Source of the DNA: Humitalea rosea
GTDB lineage: Bacteria; Pseudomonadota; Alphaproteobacteria; Acetobacterales; Acetobacteraceae
Assembly (NCBI RefSeq): GCF_003253705.1
Contig: NZ_QKYU01000023.1
Location: 1 to 64,000, forward strand
DNA length: 64,000 bases
Reading direction: 5' to 3'
The notes under the pieces were generated by a model, which saw only the letters and a program-made list of their open reading frames with translations, had not been told where the DNA came from and ran no database searches. Shown here one piece after another: positions 34,239 through 43,754 of the stretch. The number at the start of each line of letters is the position of its first letter. Position 1 is the stretch's first letter. The position numbers and the translations under genes are program-made.

Positions 34239-36443
34239 ATGTCCACACTCACCCTGCTGCCCCCCGATCGCGCCCTGCAACTGGCCGCGCAATTCGGCCT
34301 GAAGCCCGATGAATACGACCGCGTGCTCGGCATCCTCGGCCGTTCGCCGTCGATGACCGAACTCGGCATCTTCTCCGTGATGTGGTCGGAGCATTGCTCC
34401 TACAAATCCTCGCGCATCTGGCTCAAGACGCTGCCGACCTCTGCCCCCTGGGTCATCCAGGGCCCGGGCGAGAATGCCGGCGTCATCGACATCGGCGATG
34501 GGCTGGCCGCCGTCTTCAAGATGGAATCCCACAACCACCCGAGCTTCATCGAGCCCTACCAGGGTGCCGCCACCGGCGTCGGCGGCATTTTACGCGATGT
34601 CTTCACCATGGGGGCGCGGCCCATCGCCAACCTCAACGCGCTGCGCTTCGGTGCCGCGGACCATCCCGGCACCAGGCGCATCGTCGATGGCGTGGTCCGC
34701 GGCATCGGTGGCTATGGCAATTGCGTCGGCGTGCCGACCGTGGGCGGCGAGGTGAATTTCCACCCCGCCTACAATGGCAATCCGCTGGTCAATGCCATGA
34801 CCGTGGGCATCGCCCGCGCCGACCGCATCTTCTATGCCGCCGCCGCCGGCGTCGGGAATTCCGTCGTCTATGTCGGCAGCAAGACGGGGCGGGACGGCAT
34901 CCATGGCGCCACCATGGCCTCGGCCGAATTCTCGGCCGAGAATGAGGACAAGCGCCCCACCGTCCAGATCGGCGACCCCTACGCCGAAAAACTGCTGATC
35001 GAGGCCTGCATGGAGCTGATGGCGACCGAGGCCATCGTCGCCATCCAGGACATGGGGGCCGCCGGCCTGACCAGCAGCAGCGTCGAGATGGCGGGCAAGG
35101 GGGGCGTTGGCATCTCGCTCAACCTGGACGCCGTGCCGCAGCGCGAAACCGGCATGTCCGCCTATGAGATGATGCTGTCCGAGAGCCAGGAGCGGATGCT
35201 CATGGTGCTCCAGCCCGGGCAGGAGGGCGTCGCCGAGGCGATCTTCCACAAATGGGACCTGGACTTCGCCGTCATCGGCCATCTGACCAATACCGGCCGG
35301 ATCGAGATCTTCCACAACGGCGCGCTTGAGGCGGACATCCCCTTGGCCCCGCTGGAATCCGAAGCCCCCCTCTACCGTCGCCCGACCACCGAGACGCCCA
35401 AGCTGCCCCCCCTGGGCGAGGTGCCCGACCCGATGGGCCTCGCGCCCGCGCTCCAGAAACTGGTGGCCTGTCCGGATCTGTGTTCGCGCCGCTGGATCTG
35501 GGACCAGTATGACGCGCTGGTCGGCGGGCTGACCTCCAAGCGCCCCGGCCAGGCGGATGCCGCCATCGTCGGCATCGAGGGCACCGCGCGCGCCTTGGCG
35601 CTGACCACCGACTGCACCCCGCGCTATTGCCTCGCGGACCCCGAGGCGGGTGGTGCCCAGGCCGTGGCCGAGGCCTGGCGCAACATCACCGCGACCGGGG
35701 CGACCCCGCTCGCGATCACCGACAACATGAACTTCGGCAATCCGGAAAAGCCCGAGATCATGGGCCAGTTCGCCGCCGCCGTGCGCGGGATGGCGGCGGC
35801 CTGCATCGCGCTGGATTTCCCGGTCGTGAGCGGCAATGTGAGCCTCTACAACGAGACCGACGGCCAGGCGATCCTGCCGACGCCGGCGATCGGCGGGGTG
35901 GGGGTGATCGCCGATGCGCATCTGGCCATGGGCCTCGCCATGCCGGCCGCGGCCGATCTGGTGCTGATCGGCGCCACGCGGGGTTGGCTCGGCCAGAGCC
36001 TGTGGCTGCGCGAGATCGCGGGCCAGGAGGCCGGCCCGCCGCCGCCCGTGGACCTCGCGGCCGAACGCGCCAATGGCGATTTCATCCGGGCGCGGATTCT
36101 GGCGGGCGAGGTGCTGGCCTGCCACGACTGCGCCGATGGCGGCGTGCTGGTCGCGGTCGCCGAGATGGCGATGGCCAGCGGGCAGGGGGCGGCGCTGTTG
36201 CCGGTGCCCGCGGGCATCGCGCCCCACGCCTTCTGCTTCGGTGAGGATCAGGCGCGCTACGTCGTCGCCGTGCGCGATGCCGTGGCAATCCTGGCCGCCG
36301 CCGCGGCGGCGGGGGTGCCGGCCGCGCGGCTGGGTGTTGCGAACGGGCAGGGGGTCTTGGTTTGCCCCGATGGCGCGGCCATATCCCTGGCCGAGTTGAC
36401 CGCCGCCCATGAGGCGACGCTGCCTGCCCTGATGGCCGGCTGA
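34239..36443 (+). CDS. purL: Phosphoribosylformylglycinamidine synthase subunit PurL
   Basis: Large synthetase subunit of FGAM synthase, small-type PurL, about 734 residues. Characteristic motifs are [17 protein letters not shown] near the start, [20 protein letters not shown] with the ATP-binding site, and [15 protein letters not shown], followed by SESQERML and the C-terminal AIRS-like domains with [10 protein letters not shown]. The start is chosen at ATG 34239, which has an AAGG upstream and gives the usual length; ATG 34188 and 34164 are in-frame alternatives. It follows an AT-rich islet instead of purQ directly, so it may have its own promoter there. Confidence 0.95.
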   Translation: MSTLTLLPPDRALQLAAQFGLKPDEYDRVLGILGRSPSMTELGIFSVMWSEHCSYKSSRIWLKTLPTSAPWVIQGPGENAGVIDIGDGLAAVFKMESHNHPSFIEPYQGAATGVGGILRDVFTMGARPIANLNALRFGAADHPGTRRIVDGVVRGIGGYGNCVGVPTVGGEVNFHPAYNGNPLVNAMTVGIARADRIFYAAAAGVGNSVVYVGSKTGRDGIHGATMASAEFSAENEDKRPTVQIGDPYAEKLLIEACMELMATEAIVAIQDMGAAGLTSSSVEMAGKGGVGISLNLDAVPQRETGMSAYEMMLSESQERMLMVLQPGQEGVAEAIFHKWDLDFAVIGHLTNTGRIEIFHNGALEADIPLAPLESEAPLYRRPTTETPKLPPLGEVPDPMGLAPALQKLVACPDLCSRRWIWDQYDALVGGLTSKRPGQADAAIVGIEGTARALALTTDCTPRYCLADPEAGGAQAVAEAWRNITATGATPLAITDNMNFGNPEKPEIMGQFAAAVRGMAAACIALDFPVVSGNVSLYNETDGQAILPTPAIGGVGVIADAHLAMGLAMPAAADLVLIGATRGWLGQSLWLREIAGQEAGPPPPVDLAAERANGDFIRARILAGEVLACHDCADGGVLVAVAEMAMASGQGAALLPVPAGIAPHAFCFGEDQARYVVAVRDAVAILAAAAAAGVPAARLGVANGQGVLVCPDGAAISLAELTAAHEATLPALMAG

Positions 36444-36454
36444 GAGGACAGACG

Positions 36455-36685
36455 ATGGCGATGCAATCCGAGGCGATCGAAGCCCTCATCCAGGCAGCCC
36501 TGCCCGATGCGAAGGTCACGATCACCGACCTTGCCGGCGATGGCGACCATTATGCCGCGACGGTGGTGTCAGAGGCCTTTCGCGGCCTGCCCCGGGTGAG
36601 GCAGCATCAGATCGTCTATGCCGCGTTGCAGGGGCGCATGGGCGGCGAGTTGCATGCCCTGGCCCTCACCACTGCCGCTCCCTGA
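36455..36685 (+). CDS. BolA family protein
   Basis: BolA-like protein of 76 residues, of the short IbaG/YrbA type. [30 protein letters not shown] matches the first half, and [18 protein letters not shown] the helix-turn-helix-like second half. Such proteins pair with monothiol glutaredoxins through a shared [2Fe-2S] cluster. This fits its position between purL (11 bases upstream) and the CGFS glutaredoxin gene. The start ATG has GAGAGGA upstream. Confidence 0.9.
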   Translation: MAMQSEAIEALIQAALPDAKVTITDLAGDGDHYAATVVSEAFRGLPRVRQHQIVYAALQGRMGGELHALALTTAAP

Positions 36686-36713
36686 CCAGTTGCTCCAAGA
36701 AAGGAGACTGACC

Positions 36714-37049
36714 ATGTCCGACCCCGTCCACGCCACCATCCAGGCCGAGATCGACGCCAACCCCGTCGTGCTGTTCATGAAGGGCACGCCGGTCTTCCCG
36801 CAATGCGGGTTTTCCGCCCGCGTCGTCCAGATCCTGTCGCATCTCCAGGTGCCGTTCAAAGGCGTGAACGTGCTGGAAGACCCCGAGATCCGCGACGGGA
36901 TCAAGAGCTTCTCCAACTGGCCGACGATCCCGCAGCTTTACGTGCAGGGCGAGTTCATCGGCGGCTGCGACATCGTGATGGAGATGTTCCAGGCCGGCGA
37001 ACTGGCCGGCCTGCTGGAAGAGAAGGGCGTGCCCCACACCGCCGCTTAG
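36714..37049 (+). CDS. grxD: Monothiol glutaredoxin (Grx4 family)
   Basis: CGFS-type monothiol glutaredoxin of 111 residues. The active site is CGFS (in [14 protein letters not shown]), preceded by [12 protein letters not shown], with [11 protein letters not shown] and GGCDI contacting glutathione. These proteins carry and transfer [2Fe-2S] clusters together with BolA. ATG 36714 follows AAGGAG at 36701-36706. It lies 28 bases after the bolA gene and its end overlaps by four bases the convergent cupin gene. Confidence 0.94.
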   Translation: MSDPVHATIQAEIDANPVVLFMKGTPVFPQCGFSARVVQILSHLQVPFKGVNVLEDPEIRDGIKSFSNWPTIPQLYVQGEFIGGCDIVMEMFQAGELAGLLEEKGVPHTAA

Positions 37050-37534
37050 GCTTTGTGCGTCGGGTCGATCCAGAGCACGTTTTCCGGCTTCTCGATCGGC
37101 TCGATATCCAGGTTCACGACGACGGCCTCATTGTCGCTGCGGACCAGGACGCATTCCAAGGTCTCGTCGGTCGAGGCGTTGATCTCCTGGTGCGGCACAT
37201 AGGGGGGCACGAAGATGAAGTCGCCGGGGCCTGCCTCGGCGACATATTCCAGCTTCTCGCCCCAACGCAGCCGGGCGCGGCCCTTCACGACATAGATCAC
37301 GCTTTCCAGCGCGCCATGGTGATGCACCCCGGTCTTGGCATCGGGGTGGATATGCACGGTGCCGGCCCAGATTTTTTGGGCGCCGACGCGGGCGAAATTG
37401 ATCGCCGCGGCGCGGTTCATGCCCGGGGTCTGGGCGGTGTTCACATCCAGGCTGCCGCCGGGGATGACGCGGACGCCGGTGTATTTCCAGCCATCGGGCG
37501 GGATTTCGTGGCTGTGGTGGCCGTCATGCGGCAT
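37046..37534 (-). CDS. Cupin domain-containing protein
   Basis: Single cupin-domain protein of 162 residues. The first cupin motif is visible as [18 protein letters not shown], with a His-rich metal site, and the second as [18 protein letters not shown]. The N-terminus is His-rich ([13 protein letters not shown]). It is the last gene of the NMT1 receptor, amidohydrolase, SDR, acyl-CoA dehydrogenase operon and may be a small dioxygenase, isomerase or sensor; nothing fixes its substrate. ATG 37534 has GGGAG nearby upstream. Confidence 0.8.
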   Translation of the reverse strand: MPHDGHHSHEIPPDGWKYTGVRVIPGGSLDVNTAQTPGMNRAAAINFARVGAQKIWAGTVHIHPDAKTGVHHHGALESVIYVVKGRARLRWGEKLEYVAEAGPGDFIFVPPYVPHQEINASTDETLECVLVRSDNEAVVVNLDIEPIEKPENVLWIDPTHKA

Positions 37535-37548
37535 GGGTGGGTACTCCC

Positions 37549-38706
37549 TCAGTAGGATCGCGGCAGGCCCAGGGCCTTTTCCGCGACATGGCAGAGAATC
37601 AAATTCGGGCTGACCGGCGCCAGCCAGGGGATCATCGCCTCCCGCAGATAGCGTTCGACATGATACTCCCGGGCATAGCCCATGCCGCCATGGGTCGCGA
37701 TGGCATCGCGGCAGGTCTTGGTCGCGGCCTCGGCGGCCAGATACTTCGCGGCATTCGCCTCGACCCCGCAGGGCCGCCCCGCGTCGTAGAGGCGCGCGGC
37801 ATGCAGCACCATGAGCCAGGCGGCCTCCAGCGCCATCCAATCCTCTGCGAGCGGGTGCTGGATGCTCTGGTTCATCCCGATCGGGCGGCCGAAGACCACA
37901 CGCTCCTTGGCATAGGCGGTGGCCCGGCGCAGCGCGGCGCGGCCAAGCCCCACCGCCTCGGCGGCGATCAGGATGCGCTCGGGGTTCAGCCCGTGCAGAA
38001 TTTGACGAAAACCCTGGCCTTCCGCGCCGACCAGATCCTCGGCGGGAATCGCGTAGCCATCGAAGAAGATCTCGTTCGAATCCACCGCGGCGCGGCCCAT
38101 CTTCTCGATCTCCCGCACCGAGCAGCGGCTCCGGTCCAGCGCGGTGTAGAACAGCGACAGGCCGTGGGTGGGCTTGCCCTCGTCCCGCGGGGCGGTGCGG
38201 GCCAGTAGCAAGATGCGATCGGCGACCTGCGCCGTGCTGATCCAGATCTTTTGGCCGGTGACGCTCCAGCCGCCCTCGACCCGCTCGGCGCGGGTGGTCA
38301 GGCGCGTGGTGTCGAGCCCGCTGCCCGGTTCCGTCACGCCGAAACACGCCTTCTCCCGCCCCGCCACCAGCGGCGGCAAGGCGCGTTCCTTCTGGGCCTG
38401 GTTCCCGAAGACGATCACCGGGTTCAGGCCAAAGATGTTCATATGGATGGCCGAGGCGCCCGAAAGCCCGGCGCCGGAGCCCGAGATCGCCTCCATCATC
38501 ACCGCCGCTTCAGTGATGCCGAGGCCGCTGCCGCCAAACTCTTCCGGCACGCAGATGCCGAGGAACCCCGCCTTGGCGATCGCATCATAAAACAAGTGCG
38601 GGAATTTATGTGCGGAATCCTGCGCCTGCCACCATTCATCCGGGAAGTCGGCGCAGAGTGCGGCGATGCCCTCGCGGATCGCCAGCAGGTCCTCGGTCAG
38701 CTCCAT
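37549..38706 (-). CDS. Acyl-CoA dehydrogenase
   Basis: FAD-dependent acyl-CoA dehydrogenase of 385 residues. The N-terminal helical domain is followed by CFGVTEPGSGLDTTRLTTRA and ITGQKIWIS-like VTGQKIWIS, with a middle beta domain, and a C-terminal QSIQHPLAEDWMALEAAW helix and GGMGYAREYHVERYLREA with the FAD/substrate contacts. The operon position after an SDR gene suggests oxidation of a small carboxylic acid CoA ester rather than fatty acid beta-oxidation; this is an inference. The gap to the SDR stop is one base. Confidence 0.9.
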   Translation of the reverse strand: MELTEDLLAIREGIAALCADFPDEWWQAQDSAHKFPHLFYDAIAKAGFLGICVPEEFGGSGLGITEAAVMMEAISGSGAGLSGASAIHMNIFGLNPVIVFGNQAQKERALPPLVAGREKACFGVTEPGSGLDTTRLTTRAERVEGGWSVTGQKIWISTAQVADRILLLARTAPRDEGKPTHGLSLFYTALDRSRCSVREIEKMGRAAVDSNEIFFDGYAIPAEDLVGAEGQGFRQILHGLNPERILIAAEAVGLGRAALRRATAYAKERVVFGRPIGMNQSIQHPLAEDWMALEAAWLMVLHAARLYDAGRPCGVEANAAKYLAAEAATKTCRDAIATHGGMGYAREYHVERYLREAMIPWLAPVSPNLILCHVAEKALGLPRSY

Positions 38707-38707
38707 C

Positions 38708-39493
38708 TCAGATCACCCAGCCGCCATCCACCGCCAGATCCTGCCCGGTGGTCTGGCGCGAGAGGTCGGTCGCCAGGAACAGCACGCCATTGGCCACATC
38801 CTGATCCGTGCTGATCCGCTTCAGCGCGTATTCGGAGGCATGTTTGCGCCGCGCCTCCTCGGCGCTGATGCCGTCCTTCGCGGCCATGGTGGCGCGGACC
38901 TGCTCGAAGCGCGGCCCCTCGACCATGCCGGGGCAGAGGCAGTTCACGTTGATGTCGTGCGGCCCGAGTTCCAGTGCGGCGGATTTCGTGATCCCGCGCA
39001 GGCCCCATTTGCTGGCCGAATAGGCCGCCCGCCCCGCCCGCCCGCGCAGCCCGAAGGTGCCGCCGACATTGACGATCTTGCCCGAGCCTTGCGCGATCAT
39101 CCCCGGCGCGAAGGCGCGCATGGTCAGGAAGCAGCCGGTGACGTTCAGCCGCAGGATTTCGTCGAATTCCTCCGGCGTGGTCTCCCAGAAGGATTTTCCC
39201 AAGGGGCCGCGGCCGCCGGCGATGTTCACCAGCACGTCGCAGCGCCCGAAGCTCGCCAGCACCGCGCGGGCCATGCGGTCCACCGATCCCGCATCCATCA
39301 GATCGACCGGGAAGATCTCCGCCCGCCGCCCCTTGGCGCGGGCCTCGGCCGCGACCGGCTCGATCGCCGCGATGTCGCGCCCGACCAGCGCCAGATCCGC
39401 CCCCTGTTCCGCCAGCAGCAGCGTGCAGGCCGCGCCCATGCCTTTGGCCGGCCCGGTGACGACAACGACTTTCCCGTTGAGCAGACCGTTCAT
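38708..39493 (-). CDS. SDR family oxidoreductase with altered catalytic Ser
   Basis: Classical short-chain dehydrogenase of 261 residues. The NAD(P) motif is TGPAKGMG (residues 13-20), the structural NIAGG is present, and Tyr158 with Lys162 form YSASK. The normal Ser that lies about 13 residues before the Tyr falls at the segment NVGGTFG (residues 142-148), where Gly replaces Ser. Thr146 next to it might substitute, or the enzyme may be inactive. ATG 39493 is chosen; the frame upstream has no SDR character. It sits between the amidohydrolase and the acyl-CoA dehydrogenase in an operon. Confidence 0.87.
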   Translation of the reverse strand: MNGLLNGKVVVVTGPAKGMGAACTLLLAEQGADLALVGRDIAAIEPVAAEARAKGRRAEIFPVDLMDAGSVDRMARAVLASFGRCDVLVNIAGGRGPLGKSFWETTPEEFDEILRLNVTGCFLTMRAFAPGMIAQGSGKIVNVGGTFGLRGRAGRAAYSASKWGLRGITKSAALELGPHDINVNCLCPGMVEGPRFEQVRATMAAKDGISAEEARRKHASEYALKRISTDQDVANGVLFLATDLSRQTTGQDLAVDGGWVI

Positions 39494-39572
39494 TGCTTGG
39501 CGTTTCCCAAAGTTCGGCGGGGTCCGGGGCCAGGCTCTGGCCCCGGCGGGGGTGACGGGGGCAGCGCCCCTG

Positions 39573-41060
39573 TCAGTGCGCCGGCAAAAGCCTGGTGGCA
39601 CCCGTGAATTTCTTCGCCAGCCCGCGGCAATGGCAGGCCACATGCGGCGCCACCGCCTCGCACCAGGCCCGCGTCGCGGCATTCGTGGACCAGAGCCGGT
39701 CCGCCGCCGCCTGGGCGTCCTGGTAGAGCTTCGCCTCATCCACCCCCAGCACGCGGCCGTCGCGCAGCTTCCAGTCGCCGCCGATCATGACGTCGCGCAC
39801 GGCGCTGCCATCCTCGGTCCAGACCATCTGGTTGGCGGCGTTGTTGAAGGGCATCCAGTTGATGTGCCCGAGATCCAGGAACACCAGATCGGCCGAGGCT
39901 CCCGCCTCGATCCGCCCGGAGCCGCCGAGCCCCATCAGCCGCGAGGAGCCCGCCGTGCCCAGCAGCACCGTCTCGGCGGTGCCGAGCCAGTCCTCCTCGC
40001 TCTCGCTCTCGATCAGGCGGGAGGCGAAGGCGGCCAGCCGCATCGCCTCGAACATGTTCTGGTTGTCGCTGGAGCCGCTGCCATCGGTGCCGAGCCCCAC
40101 CGTCACCCCGGCCCGCAAGGCGCGGCGGATCGGCGCGATGCCGGAGGCGAGGCGCATGTTGGAGCCGGGGTTATGCGCCAGCGCCGCGCCGCGCTCGGCC
40201 AGCAGGGCGAGGTCGGCATCGGTCAGCCAGACGCCATGGGCGACGCTGAACCAGGGGCCGACGCAGCCCATGGCGTCCATATGGGCGAGCAGGGTCGTGC
40301 CATAGCGTTCCTCGGCGCCGCCGCATTGGAAGCGGCCCTCGGCGACATGGGTCTGCATCGGCAGACCCTGGTCGCGCGCCAGCGCCCGGCAGGCGCGCAA
40401 GAACCCATCGGTGCCGAAGAGCGGGATGGTCGGCGCGATGCCGAGGCGGATGTTGTGGCGGTCATGCGACCAGGATTCGGCCGCGGCCCCGATGGCCGCG
40501 AGCGTCACCTCGCCTGGCTGCGCCCGCAGTGCTGCGGCCTGTTCGCGCATGCCCTCGGGCAGCGCCTCGATCAGCCCCGGCGTCGCCTCGTAGAAGGTGA
40601 GGTTGCCGATCATCGGCGCCAGGATCGCGCGCAGACCCACGGCGATATAGGCCTCGGCCATCGCGTCCAGCCCGTCCGGCGTGGGCCCGGGGATCTCGCT
40701 CGGCAGGTCATAGGCCGCGGTGCAGCCCTTCTTCAGCATCTCCACGGCGGTGAGCGTGGTGGCGAGGCGCTTGTCCTCCAGCCCGCGCCCGCCATTGGCC
40801 CAGGCGCCATGGGCCAGCAGCACCGCGAGGTCCCATTTGTCGCCCAGGCCCTTGGCCAGCCCGCCATGGCCATGGGTATGGGTGTTCACGAGGCCGGGCA
40901 TGATCAGCCGGTCCGGGGCGTCATGCGGCTTCGCATCGGCGACCTCGGTGCCGGGCGGAAGGAGGGCGGTGATCCGCCCCCCCTCGATCAGCACATCCTG
41001 CCGGGGGGCGGAGAGCGCATCGGCCGCGAGCACCCGCCCGCCACGCAGGATCTGGCGCAT
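39573..41060 (-). CDS. Amidohydrolase (cytosine deaminase/TRZ-ATZ type)
   Basis: Metal-dependent hydrolase of 495 residues, of the subtype that deaminates or dechlorinates N-heterocycles. The metal site HxH is in LVNTHTHGHGG (about residue 60), and further ligands are in QTHVAEG, SVAHGVWL and LGTDGSGSSDNQNM. The start ATG shares one base with the stop of the preceding NMT1 receptor (TGATG). Probable substrates are purine-, pyrimidine- or triazine-like amines; guessing a specific one is not justified. Confidence 0.87.
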   Translation of the reverse strand: MRQILRGGRVLAADALSAPRQDVLIEGGRITALLPPGTEVADAKPHDAPDRLIMPGLVNTHTHGHGGLAKGLGDKWDLAVLLAHGAWANGGRGLEDKRLATTLTAVEMLKKGCTAAYDLPSEIPGPTPDGLDAMAEAYIAVGLRAILAPMIGNLTFYEATPGLIEALPEGMREQAAALRAQPGEVTLAAIGAAAESWSHDRHNIRLGIAPTIPLFGTDGFLRACRALARDQGLPMQTHVAEGRFQCGGAEERYGTTLLAHMDAMGCVGPWFSVAHGVWLTDADLALLAERGAALAHNPGSNMRLASGIAPIRRALRAGVTVGLGTDGSGSSDNQNMFEAMRLAAFASRLIESESEEDWLGTAETVLLGTAGSSRLMGLGGSGRIEAGASADLVFLDLGHINWMPFNNAANQMVWTEDGSAVRDVMIGGDWKLRDGRVLGVDEAKLYQDAQAAADRLWSTNAATRAWCEAVAPHVACHCRGLAKKFTGATRLLPAH

Positions 41061-42073
41061 CAGACGGTACGATCTGCCAGGGGCGGCAGATAGGCGTCGG
41101 TCCAGAGGCTGGCCGCGGTCGGCGGGTTGGCGATGCCATAGGCCTCGGCATTGGCCGCGATCAGCGTCTGGGCGCGGGCCAGATCGACCACGCCGAAGCC
41201 GCCGGCGCGGACATTCGGGGTGATGATCGAGCGGTCCCGCGTCATGGCCCAGCGGCGGGCCTCCAACGGCTCGTCGAACAACGCCTCGCGCTTCTTCAGC
41301 GCGGCCATGCCCCCGGTCGGATCGGCGATCAGCAGCCTGAGCCCGCCCATCGAGGCGCGGACGAATTTCTTCGCCGTCTCGCCATTCGCCGCCAGCCAGT
41401 CGGCGCGGGCGACGAGGGCGCTGCCATAGATGTCCAGCCCGTTCTCGGCATAGGGGAAGGAGACGATATCCGCCTCCGGCACGCCGGCGGCGACGAGGTT
41501 GAAGTGGACGGTGAAGAGGAAGCCCGTCACCGCATCCACCCGGCGCTGCGCCAGCATGGTGTCGCGCAGATTGGCGGCCATGCTGGTCCAGCGGATGGCG
41601 CTGGTGTCGATGCCGGCGACCTTGGCGAAGGCGGGGAAGAGCATGCGCGAGCCCTCGCCCTCGGGCGCGCCCAGCGACTTGCCGGCGATATCGGTCGCCT
41701 TCTCGATCCCGCGGCCCTTCATGGTCACGACGGCGGCGGCGGTGCGGTCGAAGACCTGGTAGATCGAGACGAGGCGCTTGTCCGGGTTCTCGGCATTGAA
41801 CTTCACAACGCCGCTGATGTCGGTGAAGCCGATGTCATAGGCGCCGGAGGCGACCTTCACGATGGTGTCGCCCGAGCCGAAGCCGCGATCCATCCGCACG
41901 CCAAGGCCTTCGCGCCCGAACAGGCCACGGTCCTCGGCCAGCGCCCACATCGCGTGGTTGCCTTGCAACGCCCAGTCCAGCGAGAAGCGGAGTGCTGTCT
42001 GCGCGCGGGCATTGTGCAGCGCGGGCAGGCCCAGCGCGGCGGCGGTGAGCAAGGTGCGACGGGTCGTGGTCAT
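41060..42073 (-). CDS. ABC transporter substrate-binding protein, NMT1/THI5-like
   Basis: Periplasmic binding protein of 337 residues. A signal peptide with twin arginines (TTTRRTLLTAAALG) ends at ARAQTALRFSLDW, and LQGNHAMWALAEDRGLF and SGAYDIGFTD are standard for the NMT1/SsuA-type family, which brings in thiamin-precursor-like, nitrate-, taurine- or purine-like ligands. It leads an operon of five genes (amidohydrolase, SDR, acyl-CoA dehydrogenase, cupin). The ABC permease and ATPase are not adjacent. An intergenic region of 136 bases separates it from the divergent panC. Confidence 0.88.
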   Translation of the reverse strand: MTTTRRTLLTAAALGLPALHNARAQTALRFSLDWALQGNHAMWALAEDRGLFGREGLGVRMDRGFGSGDTIVKVASGAYDIGFTDISGVVKFNAENPDKRLVSIYQVFDRTAAAVVTMKGRGIEKATDIAGKSLGAPEGEGSRMLFPAFAKVAGIDTSAIRWTSMAANLRDTMLAQRRVDAVTGFLFTVHFNLVAAGVPEADIVSFPYAENGLDIYGSALVARADWLAANGETAKKFVRASMGGLRLLIADPTGGMAALKKREALFDEPLEARRWAMTRDRSIITPNVRAGGFGVVDLARAQTLIAANAEAYGIANPPTAASLWTDAYLPPLADRTV

Positions 42074-42209
42074 GGCGGGCGCTCCGTGGAGGTTGGAGAG
42101 GATTGCCCAGCAAGCGCCGGGCCGCCAGGGGGGATCAGGCCTGGCGATGCTGGCGCATGGCGCGGCGCCGGTCTAACCCGCCCTGCGATACCGGGGAGAA
42201 AACAGGGCC

Positions 42210-43028
42210 ATGACGCTTCCGATCGCGCGCGACGTCGCCACCTTGCGCGCCACCATCGCCGGCTGGCGGGACGCCGGGCAGAGTGTGGCGCTGGTGCCGA
42301 CCATGGGCGCGCTGCATGCGGGGCATCTGGCGCTGCTGGCGCGGGGGCGGGAGCTGGCGGACCGGGTGGTCACCAGCATCTTCGTCAACCCCACGCAATT
42401 CGCGCCGACCGAGGATCTGGCCCGCTATCCGCGCGACGAGGCGGGGGATGTGGCGGCGCTGGTCGCGGCGGGCTGCGACCTGCTCTACGCGCCGGGGCCG
42501 GAGGCGATCTACCCGCCGGGCTTTTGCACCGCGATCCTGCCCGGGGGGCCGGCGCTGGGGCTGGAGGCGGCGTTCCGCCCGCAGATGTATGGCGGCGTGG
42601 CGCTGGTCTGCACCAAGCTCTTCACCCAATGCGGGCCGGATCTGGCCATCTTCGGGGAGAAGGACTGGCAGCAGGTGCAGGTGGTGCGCCGGGTGGTCGC
42701 CGACCTCGACCTGCCGCTGCGGATCATGACGGTGGCGACGGTGCGCGAGGCGGATGGGCTGGCGATGTCCTCGCGCAACCGCTTCCTCGATGCCCGGGCG
42801 CGGGCGATCGCGCCGGCGCTGTACCGGGTGCTCTCCGGGATCGCCGAGGGCCGCGCGCCGGTGCGGGCCGAGGCGGAATTGCTGGAGGCCGGGTTCGACA
42901 GCGTCGATTACGTGGCGCTGCGCCGGCGGGACCTGTCGCCGGGCGGGGAGGTGGTGCTGGGTGCCGCGCGACTCGGGGCCGTGCGGCTGATCGATGCGGT
43001 GCCGGTCAGCGCGGGCGAGCGGGGCTGA
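42210..43028 (+). CDS. panC: Pantoate--beta-alanine ligase
   Basis: Pantothenate synthetase of 272 residues. It ligates pantoate and beta-alanine using ATP in the cytoplasm. Class I synthetase motifs are visible: PTMGALHAGHLALL with the HxGH adenylate-binding signature, FVNPTQFAPTEDLARYPR, GEKDWQQVQVV, and MSSRNRFLDARAR near the substrate site. The ATG at 42210 is the only good start. The 3-prime end faces a lipoprotein gene on the other strand at six bases distance. Confidence 0.95.
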   Translation: MTLPIARDVATLRATIAGWRDAGQSVALVPTMGALHAGHLALLARGRELADRVVTSIFVNPTQFAPTEDLARYPRDEAGDVAALVAAGCDLLYAPGPEAIYPPGFCTAILPGGPALGLEAAFRPQMYGGVALVCTKLFTQCGPDLAIFGEKDWQQVQVVRRVVADLDLPLRIMTVATVREADGLAMSSRNRFLDARARAIAPALYRVLSGIAEGRAPVRAEAELLEAGFDSVDYVALRRRDLSPGGEVVLGAARLGAVRLIDAVPVSAGERG

Positions 43029-43034
43029 GCGCCC

Positions 43035-43604
43035 TCAGCGCGGCCCGCGCGCCCGGTTCAACGCCAGCTCCGCCTCGGTCAGCTGGAAGCCGATCAGCAC
43101 GCGCCGGTTGCGGACCTCGGCCGGGTTGCCGGGGATGCGGATGGTGATGCGCTCGCTGTCGTCCCGCACGCGGGGCGCGTTGGGCGGGAAGGAGGCGCGG
43201 ATCGGGAAGGCCTCACGCGACTGGATGGCCTGGCCCGAGGCATCCATCACGGCGACGATATAGGTGAACTCCGCCGTGCGGGACTGGGCGGCCGGGCCGC
43301 GCTCGACCTCGAAGATCGGGCTCAGCGTGACATCGATCCCGGAATTGCGCGAGGCGAAGTCGCATTTGGCGTTGAAGCCGGCGATTCGCGCATCCAGCAC
43401 CAGGGTGGTGAGGTCCCGCCCCGGTCCCGCGTGGCGGGTCAGGTCGGCCGCATCCCCGATCAGCCCGATGCGTGGGCAGGGGGCGGTGAGGTTCAGCGGG
43501 TTCTGCGAGGGCTCACCACCGCAGGCGGCGAGCGCCAGCACGGCCGCGGCCAAAGCGGGGCGGGCCAGTCGGCCCATCGGGCGCCCTGCGATGCGCATGC
43601 TCAT
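43035..43604 (-). CDS. Putative lipoprotein, unknown function
   Basis: A 189-residue exported protein. A signal peptide (LARPALAAAVLALAAC) has a lipobox LAAC with Cys28, so it is likely a lipoprotein. The mature part carries CPRIGLIGDAADLT, DARIAGFNAKCDF and a late VLIGFQLTEAELALNRAR segment, which suggests a beta-rich envelope protein. No family is recognised. Start ATG 43604 is chosen because the longer frame to 44153 is a shadow of ispH; ATG 43598 is also possible. It converges with panC. Confidence 0.75.
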   Translation of the reverse strand: MSMRIAGRPMGRLARPALAAAVLALAACGGEPSQNPLNLTAPCPRIGLIGDAADLTRHAGPGRDLTTLVLDARIAGFNAKCDFASRNSGIDVTLSPIFEVERGPAAQSRTAEFTYIVAVMDASGQAIQSREAFPIRASFPPNAPRVRDDSERITIRIPGNPAEVRNRRVLIGFQLTEAELALNRARGPR

Positions 43605-43754
43605 AACCCCGTGCCCCTTTTTCGATCCGGCCTTCCAGGACCCCGCGCGAATGCCTAGTTTCGGGCGGTGCCCCGTGGGTTGCGTCATCGCAGCCGCATC
43701 GCCGTGGGGCAAGGGGGCCGCGCTTCCGGCCGCCCGGCCGCGGCGGGAAATGGA

